Shown: positions 26,079 through 34,666 of the stretch, in pieces
Layout of the letters: each line of letters starts with the position of its first letter
Numbering within the stretch: position 1 is the stretch's first letter
Origin: CAIVAT01 sp037131145
GTDB lineage: Bacteria; Bacteroidota; Bacteroidia; Bacteroidales; FEN-979
Assembly: GCA_037131145.1 (NCBI GenBank)
Contig: JBAXRP010000004.1
Coordinates: forward strand, 1-57,008
DNA length: 57,008 nt
Direction of reading: 5' to 3'
Translations under genes and position numbers: made by a program
The notes under the pieces: generated by a model
The model's input: only the letters and a program-made list of their open reading frames with translations
Databases searched by the model: none
What the model was told of the DNA's origin: nothing

Positions 26079-27050
26079 ATGCCCCGCTACCTGAACAACG
26101 GCAACAATCCCACCAAATCCGGATTCGGCGAGGGATTGCTTGCAGCAGGCAGGAATAATCCAAATGTAGTTTGTATCGGCGCCGACATTACGACGTCAGT
26201 GGGATGCGATCTTTTTGCGAAAGAGTTCCCAAAGCGTTTCTTCTCGATGGGCATCGCCGAACAGAACTGTGTTGGCGTTGCAACCGGTTTGGCACTTGAA
26301 GGGAAAATTCCGGTTTTCTCCACCTACGGAGTTTTTGCAGCGCTCAGATCTGCCGATCAGATAAGGATTTCGGTATGTTACAACAACCTTCATGTTGTTA
26401 TCGGAGGCGCGCACGCAGGAGTTTCAGTTGGTCCCGACGGAGCTACACATCAGGCGCTTGAAGACATTGGCATAATGCGGGTATTACCGAACATGACGGT
26501 ACTTTCACCTTGCGACGCAACCCAGAGTAAACTTGCCACCATTGCTGCGATTGAACAATGCAAAGGTCCGGTATATATCCGTTTTGGACGGGAAGCCATG
26601 CCCGATTTTACATCCGAAGATTTGGGTTTTGAGATTGGGAAAGCGCAAATGCTAAGGGATGGAGCTAATCTTACCATCATAGCCACGGGACACCTGGTAT
26701 GGGAAGCGTTGGAAGCGGCTGTTATACTTGAATCACAAGGAATCTTTTCCCGCGTTCTGAATATGCATACAATAAAACCCATTGATAAAGAAGCAATCAT
26801 CAGAGCTGCGATGGAAACCGGCGCTATTGTAACCGCTGAAGAGCACCAGGTAAATTGTGGTCTGGGCAGCGCGGTTGCTGAAGTTGTGGTGCAAAACCAT
26901 CCGGTATCTATGGCTTTTGTCGGCACGCGCGACCAATTTGGCGAATCGGGAACTCCCCGGCAGCTCATGGAGAAATTCGGACTAACGGCGGTAACTATTG
27001 CAGAGGCGGGGATGCGATTAAAAGGCAGGACGGTAGCAAAATTTTTATAG
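26079..27050 (+). CDS. Transketolase C-terminal subunit (split form)
   Basis: This 323-residue protein is the C-terminal half of a split transketolase: a pyrimidine-binding domain (FSMGIAEQNCVGVATGLA with Glu61, FSTYGVFAALRSADQIR, GAHAGVSVGPDGATHQ) and the transketolase C-terminal domain (about 195-323). It would need a partner carrying the TPP-pyrophosphate domain, normally encoded directly upstream. The upstream neighbour here is the BNR protein instead, so the N-terminal half must be elsewhere or lost. I prefer the ATG at 26079 over the TTG at 26052. It ends with a 6-bp convergent overlap with the HmuY gene. Confidence 0.88.
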   Translation: MPRYLNNGNNPTKSGFGEGLLAAGRNNPNVVCIGADITTSVGCDLFAKEFPKRFFSMGIAEQNCVGVATGLALEGKIPVFSTYGVFAALRSADQIRISVCYNNLHVVIGGAHAGVSVGPDGATHQALEDIGIMRVLPNMTVLSPCDATQSKLATIAAIEQCKGPVYIRFGREAMPDFTSEDLGFEIGKAQMLRDGANLTIIATGHLVWEALEAAVILESQGIFSRVLNMHTIKPIDKEAIIRAAMETGAIVTAEEHQVNCGLGSAVAEVVVQNHPVSMAFVGTRDQFGESGTPRQLMEKFGLTAVTIAEAGMRLKGRTVAKFL

Positions 27051-28040
27051 CTGCTGATATTCGATTACCGGATACCCTTTCGACCCGTTCCGGTCATAGA
27101 ATCCAATGAACCGTAGTTTATAATAGTTGCCTGACTGATTTCGAATGATATAACTGAGGTTTGGATGGATAGTATAATTATAGTTTTTATCGAAATCTTT
27201 CCAGTCATAACCAATCGCATCCAGCGATTTTGAGTATTGAAGGCTCAAAGCGACGTCTTTGATAATTCCTGAAAATTGATGTATCGTATCGCGGGCAACC
27301 TCTACCCCCAACCGGTTTGAAAGTACTCCGGTCACCAGGTATGGATAAGGAGCCCCTTTATCATAGAGCATAGTAGTATATTGTGTAAACAGCAAATCAT
27401 AGCGACTTTTAGGAGGTTCCAATTGCTTTGTGACATTTTCGGTAAAACTGAACCAAAGGTAATTAACCAAAGTGTCTTTATGAACCACACCTTTTTTGGC
27501 CACACCTCCTGAAAGCACCGCATAACGAAAATAATAGGTTCCCGCTTTCAGGCTGTCAAATATTACCTGGTATTCGCCCAGTTGGTTACCGAGTTCATCC
27601 ATACCGCGATTGACTGCATAAACATGATTATTTGAAACTGTGTCGGTTGCGGAAACAGTAAACCACTCCCCTATTGCCGTGGAATCAGGATTTCCATCCG
27701 ATTTATCGAACCGAAGGTTTACGACAGGGATGGTATGTCTTATGCCAAATTCAACAGCCCCAAGGTCGACAACCTTCATAAAACTGCCCGAATTAAGGAT
27801 TACGCGCCAGCCTAACGGGGTACATTCAAAACCCAAATCGCTTGCAGTTTTCATATTGGAACTTACAACACTGCCCGAATCAAGACTAAAGTACAACTGA
27901 TATTTATATGTTTCGGTCATGGCGATTGTATCGGTCTGAACATCGCCTCTTGGGTGGAAAGGGATCATCACATCCTCCTTGAAACATGAATGAAATGCAA
28001 AGGTGACAAACATCAATAAAACCAGCTTTCCAGTCCGCAT
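27045..28040 (-). CDS. hmuY: HmuY-like heme-binding lipoprotein
   Basis: This 331-residue lipoprotein has a signal peptide with a HSC lipobox (Cys19). It resembles HmuY, the Porphyromonas hemophore-like lipoprotein that takes heme from host proteins and hands it to HmuR. Family-like segments are YDLLFTQYTTMLYD, AIGYDWKDFDKNYNYTI and YYKLRFIGFYDRNGSKGYP. The start codon shares one base with the stop of the TonB receptor gene (TAATG), so the two are translationally linked. Its C-terminal coding end overlaps the convergent transketolase gene by 6 bp. Confidence 0.82.
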   Translation of the reverse strand: MRTGKLVLLMFVTFAFHSCFKEDVMIPFHPRGDVQTDTIAMTETYKYQLYFSLDSGSVVSSNMKTASDLGFECTPLGWRVILNSGSFMKVVDLGAVEFGIRHTIPVVNLRFDKSDGNPDSTAIGEWFTVSATDTVSNNHVYAVNRGMDELGNQLGEYQVIFDSLKAGTYYFRYAVLSGGVAKKGVVHKDTLVNYLWFSFTENVTKQLEPPKSRYDLLFTQYTTMLYDKGAPYPYLVTGVLSNRLGVEVARDTIHQFSGIIKDVALSLQYSKSLDAIGYDWKDFDKNYNYTIHPNLSYIIRNQSGNYYKLRFIGFYDRNGSKGYPVIEYQQL

Positions 28041-30268
28041 TATTTATATTTATTGAATAAAAATGAGAGTTTCGCAAAAACCGTACGTCCATATCCAATA
28101 CTCATATTTCCGTCTCCACCTGAGTGAATCCCTCCTATTCCTCCGGTGGTAGGGATTGTAGTTGTATTGAAAATATTTTTCATACCAACCGATAAACGAA
28201 TCCTATTGTTGAGAAATCCTTTGCTTGCAGTTAAGTCCATCATGTTGTATGGATCGATCCACCCCCAGCTCAATTTTTTCTCATCGAATCCGAGTTGCGG
28301 AGCCGATCCTGTATATTTGTAATATAATGAAAGCGTAATATCTCGTTTGATAAAATGGTAAGATGAACTCACAGATACTTCAGTTGCCCACTTAAAAGGA
28401 GGATAAGCAATTGCAGCGTCAGGACTGCCGGTGATTCCTGTTTCACTAAACCCAACCTGGAATTTAAACGAAGGATATAATTGATAAGCGCAGCTAATCT
28501 GAAACCCGGCGCTTTTATACCTGCTGATATTTTCATAACTGTATTCAAGGTTATTGCCGGTTTGGGCGAGCAGAATTACATTGGATACAAAGTTGTAAAA
28601 TCCGTCCAAATCAATTGACCATGCTCTTTTTCTTTTCTCAATAGCATAATTGAGGTTAAAACTGAAATTATTCGAACTTTCTGCTTTGAGGTCGGGATTG
28701 CCAAGAACGTTGTGGTTTACATCAACAAAAATCATATAAAGTTCTTTAATGGCGGGAGCCCTGAAACCGTGAGCATAAGAAAATCGGAGGCTAAATGGAT
28801 CATGGAAATTCCATTTGGCGCTCAGGGCATAAACCACCGGCGCATTATATTTTGTATTGTAGATAACCCTCATCCCCGGCTGCAACGAAAGTGATTTGAC
28901 GGGATCGTATTTCACGCTCAAAAAGGCAGCGTAATCGCCGATCTCCTGTTTGTTTCCCTCAATCTTCCTGCCTGTTACGCTCTCATTGCTGATATCAAAA
29001 CCAACCTGATAATTAAATTTGTGGTCCGGATTACTTTTTGCGAAGGTTCCTCTGAAAATCAGGTTGCGTATTTTTGCCGTATCACTCTTTTCAGGTATTA
29101 CTGTTTTGTTTAGGGTGGGATAATCTATAAATATAGCCTCGTTGATGCGATTATAGGCTGACCAGGAGCCCAAAGCATTGATAAAATGAAATCTGGGTAG
29201 TTTTACAATGGCGTCAATCTTGCCAGTATATCTGACTGTTGTATAATAGTTATTAAGCGCCGTTTCATAGTATGGGTAAATCAGGAGACCTTTATAGATC
29301 ATGAGTTCATTGAAATAGTCGCCGGCAACTTTTACTTTTAAAACATCGGTGGTATAAGTATAATAACCATCCATAAAATATTGCCTGCGAGGTTTGAACC
29401 TATTATCAAGAACTTCAGTAGAAACAACATCTGTGTTCCCCGCAGAAAAATTTCGACCGCCATCGAGGGATAATCCATGTTTTTTATGATTGAATGTCAA
29501 ACTGCCGTCAAAATTGTAAACGCCTGACGATTCAAGATATGCGCTGGCTGTAGCATTCAGCAATGATGATTTATTTTCTTTGGTAATAATATTGATAACT
29601 CCGGCAAGCGCATTGCTTCCGTAGATTACCGACATGGGACCTTCAATAATTTCGACGTGATCAACATTGAACAGATTGATCTGGTTCAGGTCGAAGTTCC
29701 CGTTCATGCGGCCAATCAGTGGTACGCCATCCTGTAAAAATTTAACATTTTCACCCGACATGCCCTGGATTCGGAGGCTTGTCCCCAGAACGCCATCCTG
29801 GGTAACCCGCATACTTAACTGATCTTGTAGTAAATCAGCCATGTTTGTGGCAGCTTTCTGTTCAATTTGACGGGCATTGATCACTTCAATTTTGTAGATT
29901 GATTTATCTGCGCGTTCAGGCGTATATTGTGCCGTTACAACAACCTCGTCAATATTAAGTATCTTGGGAATAAGTTGTACCTGAATTGATTGACCGGGCT
30001 TAATCGTATCAGTATATGTAGCATAGCCCATAAAACTGATAGCAATTTTTGAAATTTCTTTAACATCGTTGAAAACGATTCCTTCAATTGAGGTAAGGCT
30101 GTATTTTGGGAAACCGGATTTAAGTCCTTCGAAACAAACATGTGAGAATGGAACCGGTTCTTTGCTTTTCTGGTCAATAACTTTAATAACAGCCTTCTGA
30201 CCGTAACCAACGGTTACGACCAGAAGACTGATAAGTCCGAAAATCGGGGTGAATAGACCTTTACTCAT
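28040..30268 (-). CDS. hmuR: HmuR-like TonB-dependent heme receptor
   Basis: This 742-residue outer-membrane receptor has a signal peptide, a short carboxypeptidase-regulatory-like domain (about 25-105), a plug (about 115-225; LRIQGMSGENVKFLQDGVPL, IEGPMSVIYGSNALAGVINI) and a barrel. It carries the paired heme-receptor motifs FRAP (502-505) and NPDL (524-527), with His519 between them where heme receptors keep a heme-ligand histidine. Together with the flanking HmuY lipoproteins this supports heme uptake. I chose the ATG at 30268 (MSKGLFTPIF) because the longer frame puts 15 residues before the signal peptide. Its start overlaps the orphan sorting-tail frame by 8 bases. Confidence 0.87.
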   Translation of the reverse strand: MSKGLFTPIFGLISLLVVTVGYGQKAVIKVIDQKSKEPVPFSHVCFEGLKSGFPKYSLTSIEGIVFNDVKEISKIAISFMGYATYTDTIKPGQSIQVQLIPKILNIDEVVVTAQYTPERADKSIYKIEVINARQIEQKAATNMADLLQDQLSMRVTQDGVLGTSLRIQGMSGENVKFLQDGVPLIGRMNGNFDLNQINLFNVDHVEIIEGPMSVIYGSNALAGVINIITKENKSSLLNATASAYLESSGVYNFDGSLTFNHKKHGLSLDGGRNFSAGNTDVVSTEVLDNRFKPRRQYFMDGYYTYTTDVLKVKVAGDYFNELMIYKGLLIYPYYETALNNYYTTVRYTGKIDAIVKLPRFHFINALGSWSAYNRINEAIFIDYPTLNKTVIPEKSDTAKIRNLIFRGTFAKSNPDHKFNYQVGFDISNESVTGRKIEGNKQEIGDYAAFLSVKYDPVKSLSLQPGMRVIYNTKYNAPVVYALSAKWNFHDPFSLRFSYAHGFRAPAIKELYMIFVDVNHNVLGNPDLKAESSNNFSFNLNYAIEKRKRAWSIDLDGFYNFVSNVILLAQTGNNLEYSYENISRYKSAGFQISCAYQLYPSFKFQVGFSETGITGSPDAAIAYPPFKWATEVSVSSSYHFIKRDITLSLYYKYTGSAPQLGFDEKKLSWGWIDPYNMMDLTASKGFLNNRIRLSVGMKNIFNTTTIPTTGGIGGIHSGGDGNMSIGYGRTVFAKLSFLFNKYK

Positions 30269-30482
30269 GTCTATGGTTGATGAGTACTTTGGCAACCGAC
30301 TTTGATGCTGCATTCAAGACGGTAACAAAATATATCCCGGGTTGCACCCCGGTTACATCACTGTAATAAACACTAAGCCTCTCAGCCTTGTATCCCGGAC
30401 GATCTGCACGGAGTTGTCGGCCTTTCAGATCTGTAAGAAGAAACATAAACTCTTTATTAACTTTAAAGATTGCTTTTGAAAA
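30261..30482 (-). pseudogene. Orphan T9SS C-terminal sorting-domain fragment
   Basis: The frame encodes the last part of a type IX sorting domain: FLLTDLKGRQL, then SDVTGVQPGIYFVTVLNAAS and a final KVLINHR. An ATG at 30446 would give 61 residues, but the open frame and the resemblance begin 12 codons earlier (FSKAIFKVNKEF), right after an in-frame stop. No cargo domain precedes it. It is best read as the 3' end of a deleted secreted-protein gene, left between the two heme genes. A small translated leader coupling to hmuR is less likely but possible, since the hmuR ATG lies inside its end. Confidence 0.65.
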
Positions 30483-30533
30483 TTAACTGGGTTGCTTGTA
30501 TGTGGACAATTGTTATTATTTTGCCGGATAAAG

Positions 30534-31538
30534 CTATTTTTCTATGTTGAATTTCACAATACCGGTTGAAGTTCCTGAAAAGGCAGTGAAATAGAGTTTA
30601 TAAATATCTCCTTTCACCGGCTTAATAAAGTAAACTGTGGAATCAACAATTTTATAAGTATAGGTATTCATATCAAATATTTTCCAATTCCAACCAATGG
30701 ATGATCGGGTTGAGTCCCAGATACCGACTTCGGAATTGGTGTAATTCAAAGCAACCGGATAAAACTTTTTGGTAATGACACTATCGGCGCTAAGCGCGCC
30801 TGTCACAAGGTATGGCGATCCATCAGGTTGAACCGACATATATTTGGTAAAAAGGATATCCCATTTGTTCCTACCCGGTTGAAAAGCAACTCGGGAATTG
30901 GTTTGGAGTGAAAACCCGGAGAAATCAGTGGCTATCAGGGAGCTTACATCTTCGCTTACATATTGTTCGCCGGAACCGTCAAGGTTTGCATAGCGGAATA
31001 CGTAAATATCGAGAGATGATAATTTTTTAATCATCCACAGTTTTTTAAAATTTCCATCGCGCAATTTTATCACAAAAAGCGAATCACCTATCAGGTTATG
31101 CGTTACTTCGTTGTATATGCACCAGCCATAATCGGGGGAATCTTTGGCGTATCGTGAAAAAGCTCCGTTTTCCCAATTTCCAGGATCATTATACATTGGT
31201 TTCCATGAAGATAAACCAGTTGTATCCATGGTTGCCCAACCGCTGGTATCTGACTTGGGGTAAGTGTAAAGCGCCACGCCTGCGCCATCGTTGATAATGA
31301 TGCTTGAACTCCTTTTTGTGGTGCGAAATGCTATATCCCAGGTGGCGCGTGGCGATGTTAGAGCAATCCCGGTTGCCAAACTGTAATAAACTTCATTGAC
31401 ATAACCCGCAGACATTACTATTGAGTCGGATTTGTTTACAACAGGCGGTGGATATACAAGGGATTGTTCCTCTTTCTTACAGGATAATGCGCTAAATAAA
31501 ATGAAACTAAAAGACAGGATAGTAAAAAGATTTCTCAT
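30534..31538 (-). CDS. hmuY: Second HmuY-like heme-binding lipoprotein
   Basis: This 334-residue lipoprotein has a signal peptide with an ALSC lipobox and two HmuY-like stretches: ATWDIAFRTTKRSSS with NDGAGVALY, and later NKWDILFTKYMS, SIGWNWKIFDMNTY and YKLYFTAFSG. It is clearly related to the HmuY protein at 27045-28040 but divergent. It lies upstream of hmuR on the same strand, so the heme locus reads hmuY-[tail fragment]-hmuR-hmuY. I chose the ATG at 31538 because the longer frame (to 31670) places 44 mostly hydrophobic residues before a complete signal peptide. Confidence 0.8.
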   Translation of the reverse strand: MRNLFTILSFSFILFSALSCKKEEQSLVYPPPVVNKSDSIVMSAGYVNEVYYSLATGIALTSPRATWDIAFRTTKRSSSIIINDGAGVALYTYPKSDTSGWATMDTTGLSSWKPMYNDPGNWENGAFSRYAKDSPDYGWCIYNEVTHNLIGDSLFVIKLRDGNFKKLWMIKKLSSLDIYVFRYANLDGSGEQYVSEDVSSLIATDFSGFSLQTNSRVAFQPGRNKWDILFTKYMSVQPDGSPYLVTGALSADSVITKKFYPVALNYTNSEVGIWDSTRSSIGWNWKIFDMNTYTYKIVDSTVYFIKPVKGDIYKLYFTAFSGTSTGIVKFNIEK

Positions 31539-31738
31539 GGCTGGAAAGGTAGTAGTACAAAAAATAATTGTCGTTTGGATAATGATTTGAATGAAATAAG
31601 TTAATCCTGGAATGATTCTGCAACAGACTATTGCAAATAATTTGATTAAATTTACAAGTAAAGGAACCATATAGGTCTTAAACTTATAAACAAACCTCCC
31701 GATGTAAATCAGGATGGTTTTACCGGTTCACGGGTAAA

Positions 31739-32107
31739 TCAGGAAATTGGAGGGGCGCGTAAACCCTGTGACGGGGATAGGAATATCACAGGCACAATAA
31801 AATCAGAAGTAACCGGAAGCAGGATTACACTAATAAACCTGATTTGGAATGGTTTTGAAAGAGCGTTGCCATCAGAAACAAAATGGAACTCATTCAGGAT
31901 TTTGCCTCCGCAGGAGGTTTTGTTTGACTGAATAACTTTTACCGTTTTGTCATGATCGCGCTTAACGCCAATAAATTCAGGGATTAATGGCTTTCCCCAG
32001 ATCTTGTTCTGATGAAAATTTATCAGCGAACCAAGAGAAATAATTGCGGTTGACATTCCAACGAAAAGAAGGAATATGAAACGAATATTATTAAAATGGC
32101 GATTCAT
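31739..32107 (-). CDS. Small hypothetical membrane-anchored protein
   Basis: I do not recognise this 122-residue protein. Residues about 8-30 form one hydrophobic segment (IRFIFLLFVGMSTAIISLGS), followed by a polar middle with NKIWGKPLIPEFIGVKRD and a hydrophobic C-terminal third ending SQGLRAPPIS. The frame is free of stop codons, starts with ATG close to the rpoD gene end and reads like a real protein, but nothing in the sequence shows a function. It lies between the heme cluster and the rpoD-htrA pair. Confidence 0.5.
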   Translation of the reverse strand: MNRHFNNIRFIFLLFVGMSTAIISLGSLINFHQNKIWGKPLIPEFIGVKRDHDKTVKVIQSNKTSCGGKILNEFHFVSDGNALSKPFQIRFISVILLPVTSDFIVPVIFLSPSQGLRAPPIS

Positions 32108-32149
32108 GTACTGATAAATTTATAACAGCGCAAAAGTAGTAATTTTTTA

Positions 32150-33013
32150 TTAACCAAGATAAGATTTAAGCAATTTACTACGGGATGAATGTTTGAGACG
32201 TTTCAGGGCTTTCTCTTTGATCTGCCTAACCCTCTCGCGTGTCAAATCAAAAATGGAGCCGATTTCATCGAGGGTATAGCTGTGTGGTACGCCGATTCCG
32301 AAAAACATGTTGATGATTTCTCTTTCTTTGTCGGCAAGGGTTGATAGCGACCGCTGGATTTCGCGCGCAAGCGATTCTCTTATCAGGTTTTCATCGGTTC
32401 CCGGAGTATCTTCATTAATAAAAACATCAACCAGTTTGGTCTCTTCATCCTGATCAATGGGGGCGTCCATTGATAAAATTCTTGTTGACATCCTTAATAT
32501 TTCGGCAACTTTATGGTCAGGCAATTCCAGTTCAATTGCAAGTTCGTGAACCGAAGGCGCACGCTCAAATCGCTGTTCAAGTTTGACAGTTGCTTTCGAC
32601 ATTTTACTCATGGCTCCCACCTGGTTTAGCGGAAGTCTCACGATTCTCGATTGTTCTGCGAGAGACTGAAGTATTGACTGTCTAATCCACCACACCGCGT
32701 AGGAAATGAATTTGAAACCGCGGGTTTCATCAAAGCGACGCGCAGCCTTTATCAATCCAACATTGCCTTCATTAATCAGATCGGGCAGGCTAAGCCCCTG
32801 GTTCTGATATTGCTTGGCAACAGAAACAACAAACCGGAGGTTCGCTTTGCATAATTTTTCAAGCGCAGACTGATCGCCCAGCTTTATTCGCTGGGCAAGC
32901 AGAACCTCCTCATCGGCGGTAACCATACCTTCCTTGCCAATATCCGAAAGATACCGGTCAAGCGAAGCAGTATCGCGGTTTGTTATTGATTTTGATATTT
33001 TTAATTGTCTCAT
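32150..33013 (-). CDS. rpoD: RNA polymerase primary sigma factor RpoD/SigA
   Basis: This 287-residue protein is the short housekeeping sigma factor of Bacteroidota, the one that reads TTTG/TAnnTTTG promoters. It starts MRQLKISKSITNR and contains region 1.2 (LDRYLSDIGKEG), region 2 (LRFVVSVAKQYQNQGLSLPD, RGFKFISYAVWWIRQSI), region 3 and the region 4 helix-turn-helix (YTLDEIGSIFDLTRERVRQI). Region 1.1 is absent, as is normal in this phylum. Its ATG overlaps the stop of the htrA gene (ATGA), so its translation is coupled to a periplasmic stress protease. Confidence 0.95.
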   Translation of the reverse strand: MRQLKISKSITNRDTASLDRYLSDIGKEGMVTADEEVLLAQRIKLGDQSALEKLCKANLRFVVSVAKQYQNQGLSLPDLINEGNVGLIKAARRFDETRGFKFISYAVWWIRQSILQSLAEQSRIVRLPLNQVGAMSKMSKATVKLEQRFERAPSVHELAIELELPDHKVAEILRMSTRILSMDAPIDQDEETKLVDVFINEDTPGTDENLIRESLAREIQRSLSTLADKEREIINMFFGIGVPHSYTLDEIGSIFDLTRERVRQIKEKALKRLKHSSRSKLLKSYLG

Positions 33014-34446
33014 AGTCCGATTCCATAATAAGCTCTTAAACCGTTGGGATAAACACCCTCGATGAGTACGCCTCCCTGACGATCGGTGAGCGACTGTTTC
33101 AATTCCTGCACTGTACGCATTGGTTTGCGATCAACCGACAACAAAATGAATCCCTGGCTGATACCTGAATTTTTCAGTTTACCGCTTCCAACTGAAACAA
33201 TCTTATACCCAAAATCAATGTTGAATTTTGCTTTTTCATTGTCGGTCAATTGCTGAAAGGTAGCTCCAAGAATAACAATTTTTGAATTATTTTCCGCGGT
33301 AACTTTAGATTCCTCACTTTGCAAAGTTAGAGGTAATTCATACTCCTTACTCTCCCTGTTAATAATAACGGTTGCCTTATCTCCAGGATTCTTCTGTCCG
33401 ATAACCTCCATTAGTTCTGCTTTGCCATTTATATTTACGTTATCAATCCTGGTAATAACATCTCCTTTTTTAATCCCGGCGGCTTCAGCAGAGCCGCCTG
33501 CAACCACCTCGTCAATATAAATACCGCGCAAATCGGTAAAACCTTTTTCCTTTGCAAATTGATCGTCAATTTCACGAAAATAGACGCCGAGGTACGCCCT
33601 TTGGATTTTTCCGAATTTCATAAAATCATTGACAACTTTTTTCACAATATTTACCGGAATCGCAAACGAATAGCCTGTATAATAACCGGTTCCTGAAGCA
33701 ATTGCCGCATTGATTCCAATGAGTTCTCCACGAGTATTTACCAAAGCTCCGCCACTGTTCCCGGGATTGATAGCGGCATCGGTTTGAATGAATGATTCGA
33801 TAGCGCCCTGTGATCCTAAAATATTGATGTTTCTGGCTTTGGCGCTAACGATTCCCGCTGTAACCGTCGAGGTCAGATTGAAAGGATTACCAACAGCCAA
33901 AACCCATTCCCCGATTTTAACCTCATCTGAATTACCATAAGTCAAAAAAGGTAAACCCAGCTCATCAATTTTAATCAGAGCAAGGTCGGTACTTGGATCA
34001 GCGCTGACGATAGTGGCTTTATATTCGCGTTTATCATTTAGAGTTACTACCACATTTGTCGCCTCCTGTACTACATGGTTATTAGTAACTATATAGCCAT
34101 CAGCCGAAACTATTACGCCCGAGCCCATTGCTGAATAAGGCGTTGAATATTCGCGCGGTTGAGGGCGTCCGCCAAAATTAAAAAACTCAAAAAAATCATC
34201 ATAAACCATGCTTTTCTTTTGAAATTCCGATTTTATGTGAACCACTGCGTGAACTGATAAAGCGGCGGCTTCTTCAAAATCAGGCAGGTTGAATGCTGAT
34301 GAAGGATTATAGTTTACCTTCTGAATCGGTATGCCCTGTGGCTTTGAGTAGGAATATCCAATCTTATTTTCAAAAGCTTTATAAAGTCCGAGGGCAACCG
34401 CGCCTCCAGCCAGCGCTATTAAAAACAATCCTGCAATTCTTTTCAT
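33010..34446 (-). CDS. htrA: DegP/HtrA periplasmic serine protease
   Basis: HtrA degrades or refolds misfolded envelope proteins. The 478 residues hold an N-terminal membrane/signal segment (about 5-22), a trypsin-like domain with the catalytic triad His124 (VTNNHVV), Asp154 (STDLALIKID) and Ser231 (INPGNSGGAL), and two PDZ domains (about 285-375 and 385-478; the first with GVYFREIDDQFAKEKG and GGSAEAAGIKKGDVI). The gene ends with a 4-bp overlap with rpoD. No strong TAnnTTTG promoter is seen in the 220 bases upstream; a TAACATTG variant near 34518 is the nearest match. Confidence 0.93.
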   Translation of the reverse strand: MKRIAGLFLIALAGGAVALGLYKAFENKIGYSYSKPQGIPIQKVNYNPSSAFNLPDFEEAAALSVHAVVHIKSEFQKKSMVYDDFFEFFNFGGRPQPREYSTPYSAMGSGVIVSADGYIVTNNHVVQEATNVVVTLNDKREYKATIVSADPSTDLALIKIDELGLPFLTYGNSDEVKIGEWVLAVGNPFNLTSTVTAGIVSAKARNINILGSQGAIESFIQTDAAINPGNSGGALVNTRGELIGINAAIASGTGYYTGYSFAIPVNIVKKVVNDFMKFGKIQRAYLGVYFREIDDQFAKEKGFTDLRGIYIDEVVAGGSAEAAGIKKGDVITRIDNVNINGKAELMEVIGQKNPGDKATVIINRESKEYELPLTLQSEESKVTAENNSKIVILGATFQQLTDNEKAKFNIDFGYKIVSVGSGKLKNSGISQGFILLSVDRKPMRTVQELKQSLTDRQGGVLIEGVYPNGLRAYYGIGL

Positions 34447-34666
34447 TGTACGTTGAGTTTAAATGTTAGAAGTTAATTGAATTTTTCATGTTGAATTGGT
34501 TAAAAACGATGTTGTTACAATGTTATTACCATCACCGATGTTAAATTCTGTTAATCCCCTGTTAAAAAAACGTTAAAGAATTTGCACATTTTCGTATTAC
34601 CTTTTTGACTTTTTCCGATTAACAGACAAAAATCAATCGTTAAAAGTTGTATCTATAACCTGAAAT

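Noticed and set aside
26450..26968. 172-residue minus-strand frame over the transketolase gene
   Set aside because: It is the antisense of a well-conserved transketolase domain.
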